A stretch of 64,000 bases of DNA. Source: Neodontobutis hainanensis. Its lineage: Eukaryota > Chordata > Actinopteri > Gobiiformes > Odontobutidae. Position 1 is the first letter of the stretch, and the number at the start of each line of letters is the position of its first letter. Location of the stretch: positions 69,501 through 133,500 of the forward strand of contig JALDNG010000456.1 in the NCBI GenBank assembly GCA_024349245.1. The letters are read 5' to 3'. Under the pieces are notes generated by a model that worked only from the letters and a program-made list of their open reading frames with translations, ran no database searches and was not told where the DNA came from. The translations under genes and the position numbers were made by a program. Positions 1-13,020 of this stretch are shown here, in pieces.

Positions 1-1300
1 TGAGTGGTAGTGTGTAAAGGATGAGAACAGTTAGTTGTGTTTCACTTCTGTAGCCTGTGTGCACAATTCTGGGTACAAGTGGATGACACTGAAAAGTTGT
101 GTTCTGTGTTTGAGAATGTGTTTAGAGTTTTGGTAAATGGGCGATTCAGATTCGCAAATTGTGTCCTAAACAGATGAATAGTGTTTAAGATTTTGACAAC
201 AGTGTGATTGATTTGATAAAAGAGTTTTGGCAGTTGCCAGTGTCGTTTTTACAATGGGATTTAGTGTTTTAGCAATTCAGAAAAACTGTAACAAAGCTCT
301 GAGGCCTTCACAGAACAGCTGTATTTGGAATAAGTTTAGATTCTATTGATTATTATTAGTCCTTTAGGTCAACATTGGATCATTCAGAGATCCTCACTGA
401 ACTTCTGGAGAGAGTCTGCTGCACTGAAAGTAAAGGCGCTGAATCATGTTGCACGACCAATTTTTCAGTTTTTAATTGTTAAAAAGTTTTGAAATATCCA
501 ATAAATTTTGTTCCACTTAATGATTGTGTCCCACTTGTTGATTCTTTACAAACAATACAGTTTCATATCTTTATGTTTGAAGCCCAAAATAATAAATAAT
601 ATAATGATATCTTCAACAGAAGGAAACACATTCTCATCAAAACACAATCTCACAAAGTCCATTTAGAGCAGGCCTGAGATCAAATGTAACATTAACTGAA
701 CTGGAGCAACTATTCGTCAAAACAGAACAAGAACAGAACAAAACATAAGTGTTGTTTTTTACACTGCTCTGTTCACAGCTCGACTCAGACGGCTTCATGT
801 GTCAGACCAACGCAGCAGAACAAGCACAAACATTAGATTTGACACAAACACATGCTTTACTTTGTGGATTTAAGTCATTGTCTGACACTAATTTGACATG
901 ATCAGCAAAAATCACAAAGAACATCACACACTGCAATGTACAGACTTTTATACACAATGGATTAGCTTCAAGAGCAAGAGTTAGACTCAAGTTATAGACC
1001 TGAGTCCAAACAAATACTAAAGCACAAAAGACAATAGAAACTAAAGATAAACACATAGATTTAATAATATCTGTGGAGTAAATATGAATGTATAATATTT
1101 AAGTGTGTGTGTGTGAGACAGGTACAAAGGCCCAAAAACAGATCTTCTCAAAATCCTTTGAAAGCTTCTTAGACATGAGGTAGAAACATGTGTAACTCAT
1201 GGACACAGTGCCCTCTGCTGGACACAAACCTCCAATCTAACTTTGATCGAAAAGAGAAAGGTCAAGTCAAATGCAGTGTTGTTGTGTTGGACCTGATGGT
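1..1300. other. Non-coding flank, nothing recognised
   Basis: No coding region, RNA gene or named repeat could be supported in this AT-rich stretch. Short open frames exist on both strands, but none shows a domain or coherent composition. It lies downstream, in the minus-strand sense, of the Ig-like exon at about 2 kb, so it could hold introns or 3' exons of that receptor gene. That is only a positional inference. Confidence 0.4.
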
Positions 1301-1306
1301 TCTAGT

Positions 1307-1504
1307 TTAAAGTGACTGGACTGTAGCTGCTGCTGAATGTGGCCTCACACTGGAGTAAACACAGCTCTGTTCCTCTTCACACGTCCTTCTCTCGGAGTTG
1401 GACTCAAAAAAGAAGTCACCTGTGAATGGATCAAATGAATGATGTTTTTGAGCTGCAGCACAGAATATGTGGCATCTGTAAAAGAAACATTTCATTTCAT
1501 TCAC
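1307..1504 (-). other. Possible cytoplasmic-tail exon of the Ig receptor (uncertain)
   Basis: A 65-residue open frame on the minus strand ends with an acidic stretch followed by a YSSV tetrapeptide, which resembles a YxxV/L phosphotyrosine signalling motif. It lies about 480 bp downstream, in transcription sense, of the Ig-like exon at 1,988-2,276, where the tail of an Fc-receptor-like gene would be expected. No transmembrane exon was recognised between the two, and the motif is short enough to arise by chance. Only the reading frame and motif are seen; the link to the receptor is inference. Confidence 0.2.
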
Positions 1505-1987
1505 AGTCTACAGTGTTTTTACTGCTTTAGTGCAAAAGAAAAAGAAGCCATAGTGACACTTTCATTGTGAACAGACATTGTGTGAACTCTGGTCCTTTTT
1601 CTGGATTTGGACATTTGGTTTTCTTCAAAATAAAACTCCTTCTTCCTGCCTTAGAGGAAGTGGTCAAGTTCTAAGAAGCTGAGACTGACCAATAGGACGA
1701 GAGGTGTAATAGTTGCTGGTCATGTGATCTTCAGCAGAGCTCTGATTGGTTCTCACAGACCTTAAGAACAAAAGTGTAACAAACAAAGACAGTTTGTTTA
1801 GTTTTCCATTTTTCTAGAAAAGGACAGAAGAAAGAGCAGTAGATGTGTTGAGTTTACAGCCGAGAGAAACAGGACGTCCCTCAGTCACAGGATGAACAGG
1901 ACTCACAAGGACAACATCACCTGTGAAAAGTCACACTTGGACTATTACATTATCACAGCAATAAAAAGAAGATGAGGCTGTATTCAT

Positions 1988-2276
1988 CTATTCTATGAAA
2001 AATGAAATGAAAAAAGTCCTGTTGAGGGCATTGCTCAGTTCTCCTGATCCAGACTCACACCAAAACACTGCATTAGTTTCTCTTTGGGGAAAAGTCCCAT
2101 TTGGATGGATCTGTCCAGTAGGAAGTAGATTGTGGTCAGAAAAGCCTTTGAGTGTCCACTCTCCATTAGTGGAGTTGGATTGACAGCTCAGTGAGACTTT
2201 GTCAGACGTGAGGTGCTGTGATGTGTCAGGACTCACTGTGAGAGACACTGGGGACTCAACATGTGCAAAAGAATAA
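1988..2276 (-). CDS. Fc-receptor-like Ig-domain exon (partial gene)
   Basis: This is a single exon encoding one Ig-like domain of the teleost Fc-receptor-like type. Visible features are an entry strand with SLTVSPD, the first disulphide cysteine in KVSLSCQ, a Trp in GEWTLK and the second cysteine in FWCESGSGE, followed by a G-strand with an N-glycosylation sequon (NRT). A pyrimidine-rich acceptor ending in TTAG precedes the exon near position 2,277, and the frame is open from there, so this is an internal exon and no start codon is expected. Family members are cell-surface immune receptors with several such domains. Here only one domain was found and the segment between the cysteines is slightly short, so it may be the last exon of a gene lying outside the window or a stranded remnant. 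Confidence 0.6.
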
Positions 2277-2499
2277 TCTAAGAGAGCAGCTCCGAGTCAG
2301 TGTGCCTCCAGACTCAACCTCTGTGTCACCAGTCACTGTGGCCTTTGCTTTTTCTCTGCATCACATTATGAAACCAAAAGAACAAGATCACTTTAAATAA
2401 GTCACTTTTAGAGAACTTTCTTCTCACTTTAAGCAAACACATGTTGTTACAAAAAAGAACTAAATCAAGACATTTGATTTGAGTGTATTAAAGAGAAAA

Positions 2500-3010
2500 G
2501 AAATCTAAGTCATAAATGTGAAAATGAAGAGTTGTTCTTCCAGTGTGGTCTCTCTGCTCCACAGTCTTGTGTCCATTTATTTCCTTTAGTTTGAGAAACA
2601 ACAGTCGAAATAACAGCAGTAAAATCAAATGTTACACACACCAACTGAGGACAAGTGCTTGAGTTGAGATTGAATAAACGGAGTTGGGTAAGGCAGTATT
2701 TCAGGGGCTGCCCCCTGTGCATGGACTGACCTGCAAAAGGACTTCAATCTGTCTGAACTTGTGACTTTAGGAGAATTGAAATCCATCCTAAAGAAGCGTG
2801 AACTCAAGGAGCTTGGTAAATGGAACTGTTTTGAAACTCTTTTGTAACGATTGAGAGTAAATCTTGTTCTTTGTGTCTTTGATCATTCTTGTATTTGTCA
2901 GAAACTGTGTGTAATGCTGTCGTCTTGGCCTGGTCACTCTTGGAAAAGAGTGTTTTGATCTCAAAGAGGATCTCAGCAGGTTAAAGAAAGATCGAATAAA
3001 TAAAGGACAG
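2500..3010 (+). mobile_element. Non-LTR retrotransposon 3' end
   Basis: The plus strand ends in a stretch resembling a widespread teleost LINE tail: a GTCTTGGCCTGGTCACTC-like segment, a repeat of the 'ATCTCA' type, then AATAAATAAA near 2,997-3,004. Upstream, at about 2,735-2,840, a short frame reading LSELVTLGELKSILK and ending in a Trp-Asn-Cys-Phe tetrapeptide resembles the C-terminus of a LINE ORF2. The family assignment rests on recognition of the 3' tail, and I cannot name the subfamily with confidence. Confidence 0.45.
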
Positions 3011-3164
3011 CTCTATTTGAGACACTGACACCAGCTGAGTTTTCTTTCATTGTTTCCTCTGAGAGTCCGAGGCTGACTTTAGTCTGAACCATTCAGAAGT
3101 TCCTTTAAAGCCTGGACTTCTCAGAGTCACACTGCTCTGTTCTGGGATGTGTCACTGGAGCTTT

Positions 3165-3545
3165 TCAGATGGACTCTGAAAATACAACAGAATAAGAAAT
3201 GAAGAAAATGCTTACAGTTACTGAGTTCAATGTAGGACATGGTGAAAGTCCTTTTATTGTTTCTTTGTCTTTTGCTGTTGATGAATGTTTGTTTAATGGT
3301 GACTTTTGTCCTTGTTTTCCATATTTGAACTGTGGAGACTGCGACGATGAGTTGAATGAGTTTGAACTGTTTGGTGTGAACCTTTCCTCCATGAGTCCAA
3401 ACAGAACAGAGCAGAAGTTTACATTAAAAGTCAGTCCAAGTCCCTTTAGTTTGGTGCACATTTCTTTTGAGTGAGAGCAGTCTAAAAACAAATGTGTGTG
3501 GCTCTGGTCCTCAGAACAGTTTTGGTGCTTACAGAACAAGTCCAT
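3165..3545 (-). pseudogene. LINE ORF2 C-terminal zinc-binding fragment
   Basis: A 126-residue minus-strand frame starts with a Cys/His cluster (C-x4-C-x7-H-x5-C) followed by SKEMCTKLKGLGLTFNVNFC. This is the arrangement of the reverse-transcriptase zinc-binding (zf-RVT) region at the C-terminus of L1/Tx1-type LINE ORF2. The remainder is low in recognisable signal. No reverse transcriptase or endonuclease is seen nearby, so it is a 5'-truncated dead copy. It runs in the opposite direction to the LINE tail at 2.5-3.0 kb, so the two are separate insertions. Confidence 0.5.
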
Positions 3546-3559
3546 GAAACAGTGGCTCT

Positions 3560-4130
3560 GAGCGGGAGTCTGGTCACTGATATAAGCCTCTTATATCTCC
3601 AAGACTTTCATCAGAGTCTTTACAATCCAGGAGCTTTATCAGAGCTGCACATTCATCCTGATTTAAAGATTTATACAAGACAAAACCACAAGAACTATCT
3701 CATTAAGTTTGTTAAAAAGCCTTTTTGATGTTGAACCGTTCCAATCCAGGACATATTTATGAGTAAAATCACAAACAACACTTTAAACTCTGGTCCTGAC
3801 TCGTCCCACTCTCTTCCTCCAACACTTTGTCTCTCGCCCAACGAGCATTTCTTATAAAGTCTAAAGATGTGTTTTTATAAAGGCTAGCATTCATTTTAGC
3901 TTTAAATCTATGTTCCCTAATCCTCCAGGTTTTTACTTTTAAATAAGACACAAAGACAACATTGTGTTTCCACTTTTAACCTGGAAACACCATTTTAAGT
4001 GACTACATCCTGAAGCTGACTGAGAGAGGCCCAAGGGTTTGCAGCTCTGTCGACAAAGACTGATGACTTTGAGGAATCTAAAATATTAAACATCTTTTCA
4101 GTTCTTTCACACTTTTTTCTTTGTGTTTAA
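3560..4130. other. Non-coding stretch, nothing recognised
   Basis: This is AT-rich DNA with no supported gene. Short frames on both strands have no domain signature. It separates the LINE fragment from the Tc1/mariner-type remnant. Confidence 0.4.
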
Positions 4131-4137
4131 AATCTAC

Positions 4138-4850
4138 AAACCCGATTCCCAAAGATTTTGGACACTGTACAAATTGTGAATAAAGAGAATAAAAACTATA
4201 AAACCAATGTAAAGTTTGTCGGTTTAATTCCACTCAGAAAAAGGCATAAGTCCAGCGCTGTTAGACGACCCGCAGCTAACATGAGGTCAGCACACGTGTT
4301 GTGCGTCTGCTCAACTCAATACACTAAAAGTCATCACCTTTGGCCACAGCTCACACAGGAGGGGGCACTTCCTGCCCCAGTACCAGGACTTTTCACTAAG
4401 TGTCCAGCCAGGGGTGACCAACTGGTTCTAACTGGTTTCAACAGGTGAGGTATTTAGTGTCCTGATCTAGTGCAGTGTAGCACGCAAAGTGTGTAAATAA
4501 CTTACAGAAAAGTTATGAGTGCTTCTTATTATAAAACACTAACAGGTAACAATAAGAGACAGAAAAGTTTCATGTACAAATAAAGAACAGCTGGAGGACA
4601 CATTAGGGACTTATTAGGTCAATTGGAAACATGCTTGGGAATAAAAAGAGCCTCTCAGAGTGTCAGTGTCTCTTAGAAGTCAAGATGGGCTAAAGATCAC
4701 CAATGCTGTGGCAAAATATAGTGGAGCAATATCAGAAGAGTTTGCAGCTATCTTCATCTACAGTGCATAATATTCCAAAGATTCAGAGAATCTGGAACAA
4801 TCTGTGTGCGTCAGGATCAAGGCTGAAAACCAGACTGGATGTCCGACCAT
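4138..4850 (+). mobile_element. Tc1/mariner-superfamily DNA transposon remnant
   Basis: The left end reads CAAACCCGATTCCCAAAGA, then a TTTTGGACACTGTACAAA-like stretch, close to the terminal sequence of a very common fish DNA transposon family. At about 4,685-4,845 a broken plus-strand frame preserves the helix-turn-helix of its transposase: a segment corresponding to SSTVHNI, then KIQRIW in place of the usual RFRESG. No DDE catalytic region is visible. It is a decayed, internally deleted copy. Confidence 0.5.
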
Positions 4851-5000
4851 TTTAGTCGTTTAAGGGAGCGGGGGATTATGGTATAACACACTAAACAGAA
4901 CCAATGTCCAGACTGAGAAGTACGTTTGGTGGGTTTCTGTTTATTCAATAGAAAAACACAATGTGATGAATGAATATAGTCCAGTGGTCTATGGCAGCAG

Positions 5001-5056
5001 GATGGATGGATGAATGGATGGATGGATGGATGGATGGATGGATGGATAGATGGATG
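5001..5056. repeat. GGAT/ATGG tetranucleotide microsatellite
   Basis: About 14 tandem copies of GGAT with two single-base interruptions (TGAATGG and GGATAGATGG). The open frames across it, repeating IHPS on the minus strand, are translation artefacts of a 4-bp unit. Confidence 0.95.
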
Positions 5057-5059
5057 TTG

Positions 5060-5660
5060 CATATATCCTGGAGTTAATCCCTGTGTGTGTGGATATTACC
5101 TGGGGGAGGAGTGCTGTTATATCAGTGACTGTAGCACTTGGACAGATGCATGTAACAAATCTACTGTTTGTCTCTGACAGCAGCGTCTCCAAGCAGCAGG
5201 ACATCTCTGTCCTTCACTTTTGCCATAGATTCTGTCTCTGTTTGCCTGGTGCTTTTTCACAGATTCATGTTTCCTGTTTTCTAGAGAATAGGTAACATTT
5301 ACTCCATGTTTTTCAGTTAGAGCAGAGTTTTCTGGTTCATTCACCTTTGACCCTCTCGTGTCATGACATGTTGAAAAAGATTCCAAGGCTCCAGTCGCTC
5401 AGCAGGTCAAACATGTTGTTGAAAAAGTTAAAAGAAGTAAAAACATAAAAATCCAGTTAAAAGAAAGTAAAAAGTTGATCATAAAATCATTGGCTAAAGG
5501 TGGAAGTGACTAAAAAGAAAAGTAAAGTTGTCATGAGCAACAGAAGTGTCAGGAACAGCAGGTGCATGCATGACCTCTGACCCAGTACAGGTCACATTTA
5601 CTAAAGGATTTAGGCAAATGTAAGTTCAAATCAAAGTCCACTATTTTATAAAAGCAGTCC
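5060..5660. other. Non-coding flank of the satellite
   Basis: No gene, RNA or named repeat was recognised. The last 25 bases before the satellite are unique sequence, so the array has a sharp left edge. Confidence 0.4.
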
Positions 5661-5662
5661 TT

Positions 5663-8600
5663 ACACACACAGTGACACACACAGTGACACACACACAGTG
5701 ACACACAGTGACACACAGTGACACACACACAGTGACACACACAGTGACACACACACAGTGACACACAGTGACACACACAGTGACACACACAGTGACACAC
5801 ACAGTGACACACACAGTGACACACAGTGACACACACAGTGACACACAGTGACACACACAGTGACACACACAGTGACACACACAGTGACACACACAGTGAC
5901 ACACACAGTAACACACACAGTAACACACACAGTGACACACACAGTGACACACACAGTGACACACAGTGACACACACAGTGACACACACAGTGACACACAC
6001 AGTGACACACAGTGACACACACAGTGACACACAGTGACACACAGTGACACACACAGTGACACACAGAGTGACACACACAGTGACACACACAGTGACACAC
6101 AGTGACACACAGTGACACACACAGTGACACACAGTGACACACAGTGACACACACTGTGACACACAGTGACACACACAGTGACACACACAGTGACACACAC
6201 AGTGACACACAGTGACACACACAGTGACACACACAGTGACACACAGTGACACACACAGTGACACACACAGTGACACACAGTAACACACAGTGACACACAC
6301 AGTGACACACAGTGACACACAGTGACACACAAAGTGACACACACAGTAACACACACAGTGACACACACAGTGACACACACAGTGACACACAGTGACACAC
6401 ACAGTGACACACACAGTGACACACACAGTGACACACACAGTGACACACAGTGACACACACAGTGACACACACAGTGACACACAGTGACACACACAGTGAC
6501 ACACAGTGACACACAGTGACACACACAGTGACACACACAGTGACACACAGAGTGACACACACAGTGACACACAGTGACACACAGTGACACACACAGTGAC
6601 ACACAGTGACACACAGTGACACACACAGTGACACACAGTGACACACACAGTGACACACACAGTGACACACACAGTGACACACAGTGACACACACAGTGAC
6701 ACACACAGTGACACACAGTAACACACAGTGACACACACAGTGACACACACAGTGACACACACAGTGACACACAGTGACACACAGTGACACACACAGTGAC
6801 ACACACAGTGACACACACAGTGACACACACAGTGACACACACAGTGACACACAGTGACACACACAGTGACACACAGTGACACACAGTGACACACACAGTG
6901 ACACACAGAGTGACACACACAGTGACACACAGTGACACACACAGTGACACACAGTGACACACACAGTGACACACACAGTGACACACACAGTGACACACAG
7001 TGACACACACAGTGACACACACAGTGACACACACAGTGACACACACAGTGACACACAGTGACACACACAGTGACACACAGTGACACACACAGTGACACAC
7101 ACAGTGACACACACAGTGACACACACAGTGACACACAGTGACACACAGTGACACACACAGTGACACACAGTGACACACAGTGACACACACAGTGACACAC
7201 AGTGACACACACAGTGACACACAGTGACACACACAGTGACACACACAGTGACACACACAGTGACACACAGTGACACACACAGTGACACACACAGTGACAC
7301 ACAGTGACACACACAGTGACACACAGTAACACACAGTGACACACACAGTGACACACACAGTGACACACACAGTGACACACAGTGACACACAGTGACACAC
7401 AGAGTAACACACACAGTGACACACACAGTGACACACACAGTGACACACACAGTGACACACAGTGACACACACAGTGACACACACAGTGACACACACAGTG
7501 ACACACAGTGACACACAGTGACACACACAGTGACACACACAGTGACACACAGTGACACACACAGTGACACAGTGACACACAGTGACACACACAGTGACAC
7601 ACACAGTGACACACACAGTGACACACAGTGACACACAGTGACACACAGTGACACACAGTGACACACAGTAACACACAGTGACACACACAGTGACACACAG
7701 TGACACACACAGTGACACAGTGACACACAGTGACACACACAGTGACACACACAGTGACACACACAGTGACACACAGTGACACACAGTGACACACACAGTG
7801 ACACACACAGTGACACACACAGTGACACACAGTGACACACAGTGACACACAGTGACACACAGTAACACACAGTGACACACACAGTGACACACACAGTGAC
7901 ACACACAGTGACACACACAGTGACACACACAGTAACACACAGTGACACACAGTGACACACAGTAACACACAGTGACACACACAGTGACACACAGTGACAC
8001 ACAGTGACACACAGTGACACACACAGTGACACACAGTGACACACAGTGACACACAGTGACACACAGTGACACACACAGTGACACACACAGTGACACACAC
8101 AGTGACACACAGTGACACACACAGTGACACACACAGTGACACACACAGTGACACACACAGTGACACACACAGTAACACACAGTGACACACACAGTGACAC
8201 ACACAGTGACACACACAGTGACACACACAGTGACACACACAGTGACACACACAGTGACACACAGTGACACACAGTGACACACACAGTGACACACACAGTG
8301 ACACACACAGTGACACACACAGTGACACACACAGTGACACACACAGTGACACACACAGTGACACACAGTGACACACACAGTGACACACAGTGACACACAC
8401 AGTGACACACACAGTGACACACAGTGACACACAGTGACACACACAGTGACACACACAGTGACACACACAGTGACACACACAGTGACACACACAGTGACAC
8501 ACACAGTAACACACAGTGACACACACAGTGACACACACAGTGACACACACAGTGACACACACAGTGACACACACAGTGACACACACAGTGACACACACAG

Positions 8601-9801
8601 TAACACACAGTGACACACACAGTGACACACAGTGACACACAGTGACACACACAGTGACACACACAGTGACACACACAGTGACACACAGTGACACACACAG
8701 TGACACACAGTGACACACACAGTGACACACAGTGACACACAGTGACACACACAGTGACACACACAGTGACACACACAGTGACACACAGTGACACACACAG
8801 TGACACACACAGTGACACACACAGTGACACACACAGTGACACACACAGTGACACACACAGTGACACACAGTGACACACAGTGACACACACAGTGACACAC
8901 ACAGTGACACACAGTGACACACACAGTGACACACAGTGACACACAGTGACACACACAGTGACACACACAGTGACACACACAGTGACACACACAGTGACAC
9001 ACACAGTGACACACAGTGACACACACAGTAACACACAGTGACACACACAGTGACACACAGTGACACACACAGTGACACACACAGTGACACACACAGTGAC
9101 ACACACAGTGACACACACAGTGACACACAGTGACACACACAGTGACACACAGTGACACACACAGTGACACACACAGTGACACACACAGTGACACACACAG
9201 TGACACACACAGTGACACACACAGTGACACACACAGTAACACACAGTGACACACACAGTGACACACAGTGACACACACAGTGACACACACAGTGACACAC
9301 ACAGTGACACACACAGTGACACACAGTGACACACACAGTGACACACAGTGACACACACAGTGACACACACAGTGACACACACAGTGACACACACAGTGAC
9401 ACACAGTGACACACACAGTGACACACACAGTGACACACACAGTGAGTGACACACAGTGACACACACAGTGACACACAGTGACACACACAGTGACACACAG
9501 TGACACACACAGTGACACACACAGTGACACACACAGTGACACACACAGTGACACACACAGTGACACACACAGTGACACACAGTGACACACAGTGACACAC
9601 AGTGACACACACAGTGACACACACAGTGACACACACAGTAACACACACAGTGACACACAGTGACACACAGTGACACACACAGTGACACACACAGTGACAC
9701 ACAGTGACACACAGTGACACACACAGTGACACACACAGTGACACACACAGTGACACACACAGTGACACACACAGTGACACACACAGTGACACACACAGTG
9801 A
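5663..9801. repeat. 4.1-kb satellite of mixed 10- and 12-bp CAGTGACACA units
   Basis: The whole interval is tandem CAGTGACACA (10 bp) and CAGTGACACACA (12 bp) units, in an irregular order, with roughly 370 units in all. The 12-bp form equals the 10-bp form plus one CA, so length changes by CA slippage. Point variants recur: GTAAC for GTGAC at many sites, CAGAGTG at about 6,066, 6,547 and 6,906, CACTGTG near 6,152 and an 8-bp contraction near 7,567 and 7,714. On the minus strand the unit holds no stop codon in any frame, so all three frames stay open for over 4 kb. These are not genes. Confidence 0.97.
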
Positions 9802-9958
9802 GCTGGAGAATAGAATATTTTTTTCTGTGGTTAACAGTAAATGTCATGTTCAGAGGTGAACGGTCCCAACAGCAAGACTTGTTTTAAACAAAAGTTTTTA
9901 CTTTGTTCTGTCTTTGCAGATCCCCTGTACAGTTACCTGTCTGCTGCTGCTTCTCTGT

Positions 9959-10019
9959 CGGTCCAGTCCAGTCCAGTCCAGTCCAGTCTAGTCTAGTCCA
10001 GTCTACTCCAGTCCAGTCC
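9959..10019. repeat. GTCCA pentanucleotide array
   Basis: About 12 tandem GTCCA units with GTCTA and CTCCA variants. The unit is one base different from the CCAGA unit of the much larger arrays at 21.65 kb and 45.19 kb. It sits 160 bp right of the satellite. Short frames across it on both strands are artefacts. Confidence 0.85.
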
Positions 10020-10162
10020 TCGGTCTGCTGCTCTGTCGGTCCTCTCTGCTCCTGCACAGCTGACACAGCCCAGCCTCGTCGTCCTCAGCTAAATAAACTT
10101 AAACTCAATCAAAACTCCATTTATTAATGTACTTCTAGGTTTGAAGGCATATTTAAACTGTA

Positions 10163-12043
10163 TGTAGCACCCGTGCTGCCACTCTATGGGTTAATCACTA
10201 GAATGGGGGTGCTTGGGTTGTTTCTTTTCAGGTGGATACCACGAAGGTGCACCTAATAGGTATTTACTACGTTGTATAACCAAATTACCATAGCTTGCTT
10301 CTAAATAAATGATGACCCAAAGATACTGTCTGTTTAACAAGAACAAAACTAGTTCCTCATTTAATGAACACATTAATAAAGCAAAACACATTTGAACATT
10401 TCCAAACTCTCAACATTCCCCATAATACTACCCCATAACACAACATAAACTTTCAAAATACCCATTTAAATCAATTAAATTAAAGCACGTTTTGTAAAAC
10501 ATAAAATGGCGGCGCCCATGCGCACACACTCAGCCACACGTGTTCAATGCTACTCACGGTACCGTTGCTAATGAGCTAAGACCTCGTGGCAGGCCTGTGA
10601 GTCCTCAGAAACATTGAGTGCGTTACAATAGTTTCCAACAAAACATTGAGGGTGTTGAAACATTTCCATTTGACTCGTTGAAAACATAAAACAGTACTTC
10701 CAAGGCCACAGCTCCTTATGCTAGGACCACGGGTAGAATTAGCTTGTCCTTGCTATTCTTCTGTTAGCATGGCTATCTAACCTCTTTTGTCTCAGTCGCA
10801 CTTCAGGATTATGTCCATCACTAATCCTCAGTCTCACTGGATTCTTAGTCTTACTTATGGTTTAAGCAGAATTACTTAGTCTTTTACTGTTTCTCGTTCT
10901 CGCACACGCATGAGCGTCCGTGCACACACCTGCGCACATGCCTTCTTTTTACGTGTCTCTTCTCCCTGTGTCTCTCACTCTCCCGTGTTTTTTTCTCAAC
11001 ACAATAAAACTAACCTTCACAATAAAACATACAACATTAAAACACAATGAAATAATTTCCTACAAGGAACCATATGTAGCGTATTTTATACGGCACAACA
11101 AACGATCCACTGCCATCAAGCTCTTTGGAGGATTCTGTAATTTATTAGAAGAGGACAGTCAACATACACTCTCTCAGCTTTACTTTTCTTCTCTCAGCTG
11201 AAGAATGCATGAGAAAGACATGTTAAATACTGCCCTCTCTAACAGTGACTGCAGTCCAACTTAATACACAAAACACTAAACTATAGCAGACTATAAACAT
11301 ACAATTTAACATAAAAACAAAAGCTACATATATCTATAATACTAACAACATTTATACAGACACAATCCACCAAAATTATATGTAGAGAACTTATCAACGT
11401 AAAACTCACGCTCGAATTTGGCACGCAGCACGCAACATAATACGGAAAATACAACTCCCTTATCAATTAAAACATAGATCTAAGTACTTATTCTAGTTCT
11501 AGGGACTTATCACGATCATATCAACTCAAAACTTTACTTAGTTCTACATATTTTCCGCTCTTTATTACAGAGCTCCCCTGATACATACCTGCCTCTCCTC
11601 AGTCACAGACTAGACTGAGAGTGCGCAGGCGCGACCCGTCCCTTCATTCTGACGTCACACAATAACCAACTTCAACATATCAATTTTAAAACAACCATTA
11701 ATCATTTTCCCATGTTTATATAACCAATATTCCCAACATACATCCATAACAATATAAAAATAAAATTAAAATAAACGTATTTCTTGTTAAGACACTTAAA
11801 TGTTTGCTGGAATAACCTACAGCAAAACTCCCAACAATACACATATACAAATATTATTTCTCCAAATAATATATAAACAACTTAATAGGTATTCCCAACC
11901 TATTTATCCTCCGATTATCTACACAAAGTAAATAAATGGTTACCGTTTGATAATAAACTTATGCACTCATTGATAAAATTTGATTAATCATAAACCATCC
12001 CATTATGCTTTATTATTATGCCCAAGTTTACCACTGGGCTACA
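10163..12043. mobile_element. Possible TGTAGC-bounded element (LTR or DNA transposon)
   Basis: The block begins TGTAGCACCCGTG and ends CCACTGGGCTACA, so its ends are imperfect inverted repeats of the TG...CA type. The interior is AT-rich and non-coding. The flanks (CTGTA and TTTCA) do not show a clear target duplication, which weakens the call. It could be a long solo LTR, a non-autonomous DNA element, or coincidence. Confidence 0.25.
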
Positions 12044-12344
12044 TTTCAAGCTCTTAAATCTAACAGGATTTATACACTTCATACTTAAGTGCACCAAGTT
12101 AATAACTTGTAAATAGTGTTTTTATTTTTATTCATTTTGAAATAAACTTTTATATAACATAAAAAAAAATAAAAGCAAACATTCATTCCTGTCTGTCATT
12201 GAACATTCAACAAAATAACTCATATATTGAGTCACAGGCTCATATTCAAACACAGAATGAAAATGGAGATGGAAATTCTTTTTAATGGAACCAGATTGCT
12301 TTCTTTTGGCTCCAAACAGCTCTTCATTTAGATCCACTTCTGGC

Positions 12345-12560
12345 TTTTAAATGCAGACAAATATTGTGAAAAACACATCTCTTCCATCAACACCTGACTG
12401 ACAAACACTAAATTCTACTTCCTGTCTATCAATTCCTTCCTGTTAAAAAATAAAATATAGAAAAAGAAAAAATCTTTCCTATCTTTAGCTGTGTAAACTG
12501 TGCTGGGTTGTAACTGGCTAGTTTTTGGTGCACATATGCTTTTCTACCTTGTGCTGTTAA
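12345..12560 (+). mobile_element. LINE2 (L2) 3'-end fragment
   Basis: The sequence around AACACATCTCTTCCATCAAC (the end of L2 ORF2) and the following 3' UTR match those at 29,195-29,445 and 52,270-52,545 in this window. The terminal TAAATG tail seen in those copies is missing here. It is a short, diverged non-coding remnant. Confidence 0.55.
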
Positions 12561-12689
12561 ATAAAAAGACAATATTTATTTCAGACATTTATTTTTAAAT
12601 GTCTGATATCAAGTAAATTTATTTCAATGTATGCTTTTTCAGTCTGACAGAGAAAAGGAAATAGGAATGTGACTCTACAGGAAATGTAA

Positions 12690-13020
12690 GCTAATGATTG
12701 AAATGTTCCTCAAAGACATGGGTCATAAAGGCTGACCCCAGGCTAACTAAGTTTAGGACCACTTCCATTCCTCTTGTAGAAACAGGTTTTATGACCATAG
12801 AGGTAGGTCAGAGGTCACGTGAACAAAGACCACTTCTGTGTCACACCATATGTGATGACGGTTGATGTAAACCAGATGTGGTTTGTAGGATGTATTTAAG
12901 GAATGTGCTTCTTTTACTAGAGGTCAGTCAGTCTTGGAAGAGTGGCTGAACTCAGATATCTGAATAAAACCTGATATGAACCAGATCCAACAGCCTGGCT
13001 AAATTTTGGGACTATCTGCT
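12690..13020 (+). mobile_element. Possible solo LTR-like block
   Basis: A promoter-like TATTTAAG (about 12,893) is followed 95 bp later by AATAAA (12,963), the spacing expected of the U3-R region of an LTR. No coding region or matching second LTR is seen, and the boundaries are not clear. Confidence 0.25.

Noticed and set aside
5549..9847. Three minus-strand frames of about 1,380-1,430 residues rich in Cys-Val-Thr/His
   Set aside because: They are the translation of a 10/12-bp satellite in all three phases. No domain, no codon signal and no flanking gene structure.
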